DNA from: JBBQVZ01 sp963695975
Lineage (GTDB): Bacteria > Actinomycetota > UBA4738 > HRBIN12
DNA: 64,000 nucleotides
Reading direction: 5' to 3'
Assembly: GCA_963695975.1 (NCBI GenBank)
Contig: CAVOIB010000011.1
Span: 124,001 to 188,000 of the forward strand
The position numbers and the translations under genes are program-made. Shown in pieces: positions 57,760 to 64,000 of this stretch (position 1 is the stretch's first letter; each line of letters opens with the position of its first letter). The notes beneath the pieces were generated by a model that did no database searches, was not told where the DNA came from, and worked only from the letters and a program-made list of their open reading frames with translations.

Positions 57760-57765
57760 ACGGTA
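57760..57765 (-). promoter_or_regulatory. -10 element (TACCGT) before the M23-like gene
   Basis: On the minus strand TACCGT, the same hexamer as the recA -10, ends seven bases before the GTG at 57752. No ribosome-binding site is present, so a leaderless mRNA is likely. Confidence 0.4.
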
Positions 57766-57833
57766 GACCGCAAGCATCGGCCCCACCGTGACGGAGCTCA
57801 CCCCAGGGACCAGGTTCCGTCCGCGGCGAGGGG

Positions 57834-58682
57834 TCAGTCGACCTCGGAGAGCTGACCCCGGAGCCCGCCGACGGCCTTCGTGTGGATCTGGCAAACACGC
57901 GACTCGGTGACCCCGAGGATCTCACCGATCTCGGCGAGCGTGAGCCCCTCGAAGTAATACAAGGTGACCACGATCTTCTCGCGCTCGGAGAGCGAGTTGA
58001 TCGCCGCCGCGAGCAGCCCGCGCGTCTCCTGGCTCTCCACCCCGGACGTCGGGTCGAGCGCCTTGTCGGCGAGCGTGTCGATCAGTGAGACCTGCTCGCC
58101 GCGGTCGGCGCCGACCGACACGAGTTCGTCGAGCGCCAACACCGAGACGAATGAGATCTGGCTGACGACGTCGTGGAGCTCCGATCGCGAGATGCCCAAG
58201 CGCTCCGCCATCTCCGCCTCGGTCGGTTGGCGTTTCAGCATCGCCTCGAGGTCGGCGTGCGCCTTCTCGATCTCTCGCGCCTTGAACCGGATCGAGCGGG
58301 GCACCCAGTCCATGGCGCGAAGCTCGTCGATGATCGCGCCCTTGATCCTCGGGATCGCGTACGTCTCGAACTTGTTGCCGCGTCCCGGCTCGAACTTGTG
58401 CAGCGCGTCGATGAGCCCGAACATGCCGTAGGACACGAGGTCCGCCTGCTCCACGCTCGACGGAAGACCTGTCGCGACACGGCTGGCGACGTACTTCACG
58501 AGCGGGGCGTAGTGCAGGATCAGGCGCTCGCGGGCTTCCTCGGACTCCTCTCCCTTGAACCCCTGCCAAAGTTGCCCGAGCTCGTCGTCCACCGCGGGTG
58601 GGATCGTGACCGCGGGCGGCGTCGGCTTCGCCTTCGTGGCGGTGGCGGACTTGCGGGCGGGCGTCTTGGTGGTCTTCGCCAC
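57834..58682 (-). CDS. RNA polymerase sigma factor of the WhiG/FliA type
   Basis: Group 3 sigma-70 factor of about 282 residues. A Lys/Thr/Pro-rich start is followed by region 2 (YAPLVKYVASRVATGLP, YGMFGLIDALHKFEPGRGNKFETYAIPRIKGAI), region 3 (RQPTEAEMAERLGISRSELHDVV) and region 4 (INSLSEREKIVVTLYYFEGLTLAEIGEILGV). In Streptomyces WhiG drives early sporulation and maps beside rpsB-tsf, the same place as here; in motile bacteria FliA drives flagellar genes. The GTG at 58682 lies one base after the xerC stop codon. No anti-sigma gene is adjacent. Confidence 0.9.
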   Translation of the reverse strand: MAKTTKTPARKSATATKAKPTPPAVTIPPAVDDELGQLWQGFKGEESEEARERLILHYAPLVKYVASRVATGLPSSVEQADLVSYGMFGLIDALHKFEPGRGNKFETYAIPRIKGAIIDELRAMDWVPRSIRFKAREIEKAHADLEAMLKRQPTEAEMAERLGISRSELHDVVSQISFVSVLALDELVSVGADRGEQVSLIDTLADKALDPTSGVESQETRGLLAAAINSLSEREKIVVTLYYFEGLTLAEIGEILGVTESRVCQIHTKAVGGLRGQLSEVD

Positions 58683-58683
58683 G

Positions 58684-59622
58684 TCAGGCCCTCGGATGAC
58701 TCTGCTCGTAGGCTTGGAACAGGCGCGACCGCGAAACGTGCGTGTAGCGCTGCGTGGTGGCAACGCTCGCGTGCCCTAAGAGTTCTTGCACGGCTCGGAT
58801 GTCGGCCCCTCCTTCTAGGAGATGCGTGGCGAACGAGTGCCGCAGGGTATGCGGGGTGATCCGCCGCCCCGGAAGCAATCGCCCGGCATATTGTTCCACC
58901 ATCGCGCGGATGTCGCGTCCGGAGAAGGGCTTCCCCTTCCGGTTGAAGAACATCGTCCGACGGTCGTCCCCCGCGAGACTCGGCCGTCCGGCCGACAGGT
59001 AGGTTTCGGCCGCCTCGACCGCCGGATCTGACATCGGCACCTCGCGCTCTTTGTCGCCCTTGCCGCGCACCAGGACCCGTCCCCGAACAAGGTCGACCTG
59101 ATCGACGGTGAGTCCCGCCACCTCTCCGACGCGCAAGCCCGACCCGTAGAGCAGTTCCAGCACGGCGCGGTCGCGCAACAGGATCGCTTCTTCGATCGGA
59201 TCGAGATCGGGGGCGGCCGGGCCGACGGGTGCCTCGACCAGCTCGGCCGCCTCTCGCGGGCGGAGGACGGTGGGCAGTCGATTGACCACTTTCGGGCGAC
59301 CGAGGAGGGCCGACGGGTCTCGCTCGGTCTCTCCGGTGGACACGGCCCATCGGTAGAACGTGTGGATCGAGCCGACACGCCGGGCGATCGACGCGCGGGC
59401 GTAGCCCAGGGTGTGCTGCTGCGCCAGGAATCGCCGGAGCTGCGGGTACTCGGCGCCCGCAAGGGAGGAGCCGTCACGGGCCAGGAAGATCGCAAGGAGC
59501 CGGAGATCACGCCGATAGGCCGCCACCGTGTGATCGGAGAGATGCCGTTCGTGCCGCAACGATCCCGCGAACGCCTCGATCAGGCGTACGTCAGCTGTCG
59601 GGAGGTCCTCCCCGGATACCAC
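58684..59622 (-). CDS. xerC: Tyrosine recombinase of the XerC family
   Basis: 312 residues. The N-terminal SAM-like core-binding domain is followed by the catalytic domain with the first Arg in LYGSGLRVGEVAGL, Lys in VRGKGDKEREVPMS, the HTLRHSFATHLLEGGADI box (His/Arg) and the tyrosine nucleophile in LGHASVATTQRYTHVS. It resolves chromosome dimers at dif. Its position between dprA and the WhiG-type sigma gene is conserved in actinobacteria. The GTG start has GAGAGGA four bases upstream. Confidence 0.92.
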   Translation of the reverse strand: MVSGEDLPTADVRLIEAFAGSLRHERHLSDHTVAAYRRDLRLLAIFLARDGSSLAGAEYPQLRRFLAQQHTLGYARASIARRVGSIHTFYRWAVSTGETERDPSALLGRPKVVNRLPTVLRPREAAELVEAPVGPAAPDLDPIEEAILLRDRAVLELLYGSGLRVGEVAGLTVDQVDLVRGRVLVRGKGDKEREVPMSDPAVEAAETYLSAGRPSLAGDDRRTMFFNRKGKPFSGRDIRAMVEQYAGRLLPGRRITPHTLRHSFATHLLEGGADIRAVQELLGHASVATTQRYTHVSRSRLFQAYEQSHPRA

Positions 59623-59686
59623 GTGGTCCTCTCGGTCGGGTGGAGCGCGCTCGCGCTCCCCCTTCTACCAGCGGTCGCCCGAGCGT

Positions 59687-60823
59687 TCAAACACCCGGTT
59701 CGTCGCTCGGGATCGAGAGCGTTCGCTCGTAACGGCCCCCGACGCTTCGGACCAGACCGCGGAGCTCGAGGCGGATGAGCGCTGTGAGCGCGTCGGGGAT
59801 GGACATCTGGGCGGTTCGCGCCACCGCGTCGGGGAGCGACGACTCGACCACGGCCCGCCAGGCCCGCGCCTCGTCGTCGGGCAGCTCGACCGGAGGAGGA
59901 ACCGAGACCGCCATATCCGCCGCGTACCCGAGATCCGCCAGAAGATCGTCGGCGCCGCGGATCATGGTGGCCCCGTCGCGGATCAGCTCCAAGGGGACCT
60001 CCGCGAGCGGACTGGTCACAGGTCCTGGGATCGCGAAGATCTCCCGGCCCAGATCCAGCGCGTGATCGACCGAGATGCGCGACCCGCTCCCCCCCGCGCC
60101 CTCGACCACCACGAGGGCGGAGGAAAGTCCCACGACGATGCGGTTCCGGGCCGGGAACCGGTGAGGTTCCGCCGGCACTCCTGGGGCGTACTCGCTCACG
60201 ACCGTGCCCGACGTGGCGATCCGCTCGATCAGCTCGGCGCTCGAGCGCGGGTAGCCGAGGTCGATCCCCGAGCCCAGCACCGCGATCGTGCGACCTCCCG
60301 CTTCCAGCGCCCCGCGGTGCGCGGCGGCGTCGATCCCGTAGGCGGCGCCGCTGACCACACACGCGCCCACTCCGCCCAACCGACGGCCCAAGCCTTCAGC
60401 GATCTCTCGTCCCAAGGCCGAGCATCGACGCGAACCGACGATCGCCACGCGGAGCTCGTGCACGTCCAACGACGCGCCTCGGACGAAGATCCCAGCCGGT
60501 GGATCGTCGAGTTGCAGGAGCGCCGAGGGGAACTCGGCGTCGCTCGGTGCGACGAACCGAGCACCCGCTCGGATGGCGCCCTCAAGCACGTCGAGGGGCC
60601 GCGTGTTCGCGGCCCACGCGCGATCCGCGTCGCTCCCTGCCCGACCAGCGCGGATGGCATGGAGCGCCTCGACCGCTCCACCTTCGCTCCAACACAGCCG
60701 GTGAAGGGTCCGCGGAGTGATCCCGCGCAACGAAGCGAGCACGACGAGAGCTTCACGCTCCACATGACCGGCACCGAAACCGGCGGGCCAGCCCGTGGGC
60801 GTCGGGGCGATCTCAGCCGGCAC
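59687..60823 (-). CDS. dprA: DNA-processing protein DprA
   Basis: 378 residues. The Rossmann-like DprA core holds VAIVGSRRCSALGREIAEGL, VVSGAAYGIDAAAHRGAL, TIAVLGSGIDLGYPR and FPARNRIVVGLSSALVVVEG. A short N-terminal SAM-like region and a C-terminal winged-helix-like domain complete it. DprA loads RecA on incoming single-stranded DNA in transformation; it is kept in many bacteria not known to be competent. Its GTG start overlaps the end of yifB by 11 bp. Confidence 0.93.
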   Translation of the reverse strand: MPAEIAPTPTGWPAGFGAGHVEREALVVLASLRGITPRTLHRLCWSEGGAVEALHAIRAGRAGSDADRAWAANTRPLDVLEGAIRAGARFVAPSDAEFPSALLQLDDPPAGIFVRGASLDVHELRVAIVGSRRCSALGREIAEGLGRRLGGVGACVVSGAAYGIDAAAHRGALEAGGRTIAVLGSGIDLGYPRSSAELIERIATSGTVVSEYAPGVPAEPHRFPARNRIVVGLSSALVVVEGAGGSGSRISVDHALDLGREIFAIPGPVTSPLAEVPLELIRDGATMIRGADDLLADLGYAADMAVSVPPPVELPDDEARAWRAVVESSLPDAVARTAQMSIPDALTALIRLELRGLVRSVGGRYERTLSIPSDEPGV

Positions 60824-62348
60824 GGGCGAGATCCTCCTCGCCGAACCCCTCGCGATAGGACAGTGCCTCCGCGACGTGTTCCGGACCGACGCGATCCGCC
60901 GCAGCGAGGTCGGCGACGGTCCGAGCGACCTTGAGTGCGCGATGGAACCCGCGGCCCGTCAACGCGAGGCGCTCAACGGCGCCGGCCAGCAGTTCCTCCG
61001 CCCCCGGGGCGAGGCGGGTCTCCTTGCGAGCGAGCGGGCCCGACAGGTGTGCGTTGCAGGCGACTCCCATCGCTGCGTAGCGACGCCGCTGCCGTTCGCG
61101 TGCCTCCTGGACCCGGACGCGGACGGCCTCGCTCGCCTCTCCCTGTTGGGAGCCGAGCAGCTCTTGCCTCGTCAGTCGCGGGACCCGCAGTCGCAGGTCG
61201 ATCCGGTCGAGGAGTGGCCCCGAGAGCTTCTGTTGGTATTGCTCGACCCGGTCCGCGCGACAGCGGCAGTGCCGGCGCTGGTCCCCATCGAACCCGCACG
61301 GACACGGGTTGGCGGCGGCCACCAGGGTGAACCGTGCGGGGAAGGCCACCGACCCGACGGCACGTGTGACCACCACGCGTCCGTCCTCGAGAGGTTGTCG
61401 CAGACCCTCCAGCGCATCCCGGCGGAACTCCGTGAATTCATCAAGGAACAGCACGCCGTGGTGCGCGAGAGAAGCCTCACCCGGCCGCAGGTACGACGAC
61501 CCGCCGCCGAGGAGTCCGGCGAGGGAGATCGAGTGATGGGGGGCGCGGAACGGCCGCGTGCGGAGCACGCCGCGGTCATTCAGGAGACCCGCGACGGAGT
61601 GGAGCTGCGATGCCTCGAGTGCCTCCTCACGCGAGAGCTCCGGCAGGATCGTCGCGAGGCGCCGGGCGAGCATCGTCTTCCCCGCCCCCGGAGGACCGAT
61701 CATGAGGAGGTTGTGTCCCCCCGCGGCAGCCACTTCGAGCGCACGCCGTGCCTGAAGCTGCCCGCGGATCTCAGAGAGGTCGACCGCCGACCCCTCCACC
61801 GGTGAGGCCTTGGCCGGCTCCAACGGCGCCGGCTGCCAGGTCCCGCCCAGGAAGTCGGCGACTTCGCGGAGCGACGGGGCTCCCACCACGCGGAGCGAGC
61901 CGATCTGCGCGGCCTCGACGGCGTTCGCGGCGGGGACGATCACGCCGATGAGACCCGCCTGCGCCGCGGCGATCGCCACCGACAGGATGCCGGGCGTCGG
62001 GAGGAGCTCGCCCTTCAGCGAAAGCTCGCCGGCCAGCGCCCACCCGTGGAGCGCCCCAGCCGGAACCTGCGACGTCGCGGCGAGCACGACGACGGCGACG
62101 GGTAGATCGAGGCCGGGCCCCTCCTTCCGGAGGCTTGCGGGCGCCAGGTTCACAACCACACGACGCAGCGGCCACTCGAGCCCGGCGCTCTCGACGGCCG
62201 GCCGCACGCGGTCGCGGGCATCGTTCACGGCTGCGCCAGGGAGCCCGGTGAAGATCAGCGACGGAAGGCCGCGGCCGACGAACGCCTCGACGGTGACGAG
62301 ATGCCCGCCCACGCCGAGGACCGTGACCCCTACCACGCGCCCGTACAT
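60813..62348 (-). CDS. YifB/ComM family Mg-chelatase-like AAA+ ATPase
   Basis: 511 residues. The N-terminal ChlI domain (VEAFVGRGLPSLIFTGLPGAAVNDARDRV) is followed by the AAA+ core with Walker A GPPGAGKTMLARRL at about 212-225 and Walker B VLFLDEFTEF, and a C-terminal Mg-chelatase domain. A cysteine set (ANPCPCGFDGDQRRHCRC) may hold zinc. ComM of Vibrio and Haemophilus is a branch-migration helicase used in transformation; together with dprA and recA here this would allow DNA uptake processing, but no uptake machinery is seen. TATCGT lies nine bases before the ATG. Confidence 0.92.
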   Translation of the reverse strand: MYGRVVGVTVLGVGGHLVTVEAFVGRGLPSLIFTGLPGAAVNDARDRVRPAVESAGLEWPLRRVVVNLAPASLRKEGPGLDLPVAVVVLAATSQVPAGALHGWALAGELSLKGELLPTPGILSVAIAAAQAGLIGVIVPAANAVEAAQIGSLRVVGAPSLREVADFLGGTWQPAPLEPAKASPVEGSAVDLSEIRGQLQARRALEVAAAGGHNLLMIGPPGAGKTMLARRLATILPELSREEALEASQLHSVAGLLNDRGVLRTRPFRAPHHSISLAGLLGGGSSYLRPGEASLAHHGVLFLDEFTEFRRDALEGLRQPLEDGRVVVTRAVGSVAFPARFTLVAAANPCPCGFDGDQRRHCRCRADRVEQYQQKLSGPLLDRIDLRLRVPRLTRQELLGSQQGEASEAVRVRVQEARERQRRRYAAMGVACNAHLSGPLARKETRLAPGAEELLAGAVERLALTGRGFHRALKVARTVADLAAADRVGPEHVAEALSYREGFGEEDLARAG

Positions 62349-62357
62349 GCGCCGTGC

Positions 62358-62363
62358 ACGATA
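62358..62363 (-). promoter_or_regulatory. -10 element (TATCGT) before yifB
   Basis: On the minus strand TATCGT ends nine bases before the ATG at 62348, with no Shine-Dalgarno sequence. It lies in the 94-bp divergent gap shared with the phosphate transporter gene. Confidence 0.4.
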
Positions 62364-62388
62364 CGCCGAGGGTCTGACACCGCGGGCA

Positions 62389-62394
62389 TATCAT
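62389..62394 (+). promoter_or_regulatory. -10 element (TATCAT) of the phosphate transporter pair
   Basis: TATCAT matches five of six bases of TATAAT. A start near 62401 would give a leader of about 42 nt before the GTG at 62443. Confidence 0.4.
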
Positions 62395-62442
62395 CGCCAC
62401 GACGGCGCGATCATCGACGGTCGCCCGTTGGGGGGCGCCGAC

Positions 62443-63450
62443 GTGACGGGGTTCGATCTAGCCGTCCTCATGGCGTTGGCGTTCGCGGTGACGAACGGCC
62501 TGCACGACGCGGCCAATGCGATCGCGACGCTCATCGCGACGCGCTCGGGCCGCCCCCTCCCCGCCGCGCTCCTCGCGGCCGCGTGCAACATGATCGGCCC
62601 GCTCCTGCTCGGAGCAGCCGTGGCGAACACGATCGCGACGATCGTGCTAGTCCCTCCGACGCAGGAGATCGCCGTGATCGGCGCCGGGCTCACCGGGGCG
62701 GTGGCGTGGAACGTCGTGACGTGGCTCCGCGGCCTGCCGGCCAGCTCGAGCCATGCGCTCGTCGGCGGGCTCGTCGGCGCTGCCCTCGTGGCGGCCGGGC
62801 CGAGCGCGGTGAACTGGGGAGGGTTCGATGGCTGGCGCCCCGTGGGCGTCTGGGGCGTGCTGATCGCGCTCGCCCTTTCACCCCTCCTCGGTTTCTGGGC
62901 GGCGGCCGGCTTCACCCGCCTCTCCTTGCGCCCCCTCGGACGCGCGACCACCCGCGTGCTCGGACCCATCCGCAAAGGTCAATGGGTGACTTCGGCGTGG
63001 CTCGGGCTCAGCCACGGATCGAACGACGCGCAGAAGGCGGTGGGGGTGGTGGCGGCGCTCCTGTTGGCGCATGGCTCGATCGGCTCGCTCGCTGCGCCCG
63101 TGTGGGTCACGCTCGTCTGCGGTGCCGCGCTCACGCTCGGGACGGTCCTCGGCGGATGGCCCATCGTGCGCACGATCGGGAGTCGCATCACCCGTCTGCG
63201 ACCGCTCGACGGGTTGACGAGCAGCACCGGTTCGGCCACGGTGATCCTCGTCTGTTCCGTCGTCGGCGCACCAGCCAGCACGACGCAGGTGGTCTCGTCG
63301 GCTGTGGTCGGAACCGGGTTCGGACGACACCGAGCCGGCCACATCCATTGGGACATCGTCCGCAAGATCCTCATTGCCTGGGTGACCACGTTCCCCGCAG
63401 CCGGCGTGATCGCCGCGGTGAGCTATCCCATCTGGAGGTGGTTGGCATGA
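62443..63450 (+). CDS. pit: Low-affinity inorganic phosphate transporter (Pit/PiT family)
   Basis: 335 residues with about ten membrane helices and the duplicated PiT signature: TNGLHDAANAIATLIATRSG in the first half and LSHGSNDAQKAVGVVAALLL in the second. It carries metal-phosphate coupled to protons. The GTG at 62443 begins VTGFDLAVLMALAFAVTNG; the frame is open further upstream into yifB but has no protein-like sequence there. It is coupled to the DUF47 gene by an ATGA overlap, a common actinobacterial pair. Confidence 0.92.
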   Translation: MTGFDLAVLMALAFAVTNGLHDAANAIATLIATRSGRPLPAALLAAACNMIGPLLLGAAVANTIATIVLVPPTQEIAVIGAGLTGAVAWNVVTWLRGLPASSSHALVGGLVGAALVAAGPSAVNWGGFDGWRPVGVWGVLIALALSPLLGFWAAAGFTRLSLRPLGRATTRVLGPIRKGQWVTSAWLGLSHGSNDAQKAVGVVAALLLAHGSIGSLAAPVWVTLVCGAALTLGTVLGGWPIVRTIGSRITRLRPLDGLTSSTGSATVILVCSVVGAPASTTQVVSSAVVGTGFGRHRAGHIHWDIVRKILIAWVTTFPAAGVIAAVSYPIWRWLA

Positions 63451-64000
63451 AGCGCACCTGGTTCCTCCCACAGACCCTCGACGTGATCGGCATCCTCCGC
63501 GCGCAGGCTGCGGTCACGATCGAAGGCATCGGCGCGGTTGTCGAGTGGGCGGGCGGTGATACGTCCGCCGCGGAACGCGTCCGCGAGCACGAGCACACAG
63601 CCGACGATCGCAAGCGCGAGCTGTTCGCCGCACTGAAGGCGTCGTTCACCACGCCGGTCGACGCCGAGGACCTCTACATGATGTCGAAGCACCTCGACGA
63701 CGTGATGAACGGGGCGAAGGATGCGGTCCGGGAATCGGAGGTGATGGCGCTCGGTCCCGACGAGCACGTCGAGAAGATGGTCGGGTACGTGCTCGAAGGC
63801 GTTCGACACCTGGACGACGCGTTCCGTCTGCTCCATCCCGACAGCCACGAGGAAGGGTCGACGACCGATGCCGCCGACGAAGCGATCAAATCGCAGCGCC
63901 ACCTCGAGCGCGTGTACCGGCACGCGATGTCAGCGTTGCTCGACGTTGATGATCTGCGGGAGGTCATGGGCCGCCGGGAGCTGTACCGGAGGCTCTCACG
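63447..64000 (+). CDS. DUF47/PhoU-like protein, 3' end cut by window edge
   Basis: At least 184 residues of a helical PhoU-like protein. The N-terminal part reads TLDVIGILRAQAAVTIEGIGAVVEW, followed by VREHEHTADDRKRELFAAL with the conserved E-x6-D/R pattern, EDLYMMSKHLDDVMNGAKDAV and a second helical repeat. DUF47 proteins are encoded next to Pit transporters and are thought to control them. The ATG overlaps the pit stop codon. The frame is still open at base 64000. Confidence 0.9.
   Translation, partial: MKRTWFLPQTLDVIGILRAQAAVTIEGIGAVVEWAGGDTSAAERVREHEHTADDRKRELFAALKASFTTPVDAEDLYMMSKHLDDVMNGAKDAVRESEVMALGPDEHVEKMVGYVLEGVRHLDDAFRLLHPDSHEEGSTTDAADEAIKSQRHLERVYRHAMSALLDVDDLREVMGRRELYRRLS

Noticed and set aside
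1..64000. CRISPR array, insertion sequence, prophage or integrative element
   Set aside because: No spaced direct repeats, transposase or phage genes were seen. The only recombinase is a standard chromosomal XerC in its usual position.

Overview
This is a 64 kb piece of a very GC-rich chromosome that reads as a member of the Actinomycetota. The evidence is the gene order (dxr, M50 protease, ispG, proS, rimP, nusA, ylxR, infB, rbfA, nrnA, truB, ribF, rpsO, pnp, M16 protease, dapB, dapA, rnj, ftsK, cinA, recA, recX, rny, miaB, plus whiG-type sigma, M23 protein, rpsB, tsf, pyrH, frr, cdsA), an actinobacterial/Bacillus-type SOS box (TCGAAC-N4-GTTCGA), heavy use of GTG starts, and many starts that look leaderless. 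The genus cannot be told from the sequence. Almost all of the conserved backbone is on the minus strand and is read from right to left.

Right end (64.0-57.2 kb): a phosphate transporter pair (pit plus a DUF47/PhoU-like gene, cut by the window edge) diverges from yifB/comM, dprA, a XerC-type recombinase, a WhiG/FliA-type sigma factor and an exported M23-like protein whose catalytic histidines are missing. 57.2-47.8 kb: a PQQ-repeat protein and a membrane protein, then rpsB-tsf-pyrH-frr-cdsA, dxr and the site-2 protease. 47.8-40.8 kb: a two-component system, YjbQ, ispG, a secreted protein of unknown family, and on the plus strand trpE-trpG behind a trp attenuator with a 22-codon leader peptide.

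40.8-32.2 kb: proS, a small unknown gene, then the rimP-nusA-ylxR-infB-DUF503-rbfA-nrnA-truB operon, preceded by a terminator-like hairpin that may be a NusA-responsive attenuator. 32.1-22.6 kb: two insertions split the usual truB-ribF-rpsO order. They carry two intact PAP2 phosphatases, a flippase-like membrane protein, a serine hydrolase, two exported lipoproteins (one a glycine-betaine/choline-type binding protein) and two copies of a fusion between a degenerate PAP2-like membrane domain and a RIO/Bud32-like kinase domain. One of these two copies carries a +1 frameshift. This is the best candidate here for an undescribed system, probably acting on lipid-linked or isoprenoid phosphates (inference).

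22.5-12.5 kb: rpsO, pnp, M16 protease, dapB, a PIG-L deacetylase, then a small accessory block (Eis-like acetyltransferase, LysE exporter, histidine phosphatase, lipoprotein, cobalamin adenosyltransferase), then dapA. 12.6-1 kb: rnj, ftsK, a tandem pair of unknown paralogues, a RodZ-like gene, cinA, thpR, recA-recX under a LexA box, rny and miaB (cut by the left edge). No rRNA, tRNA, CRISPR, insertion sequence or prophage was seen. No stretch longer than 300 bases lacks a gene.
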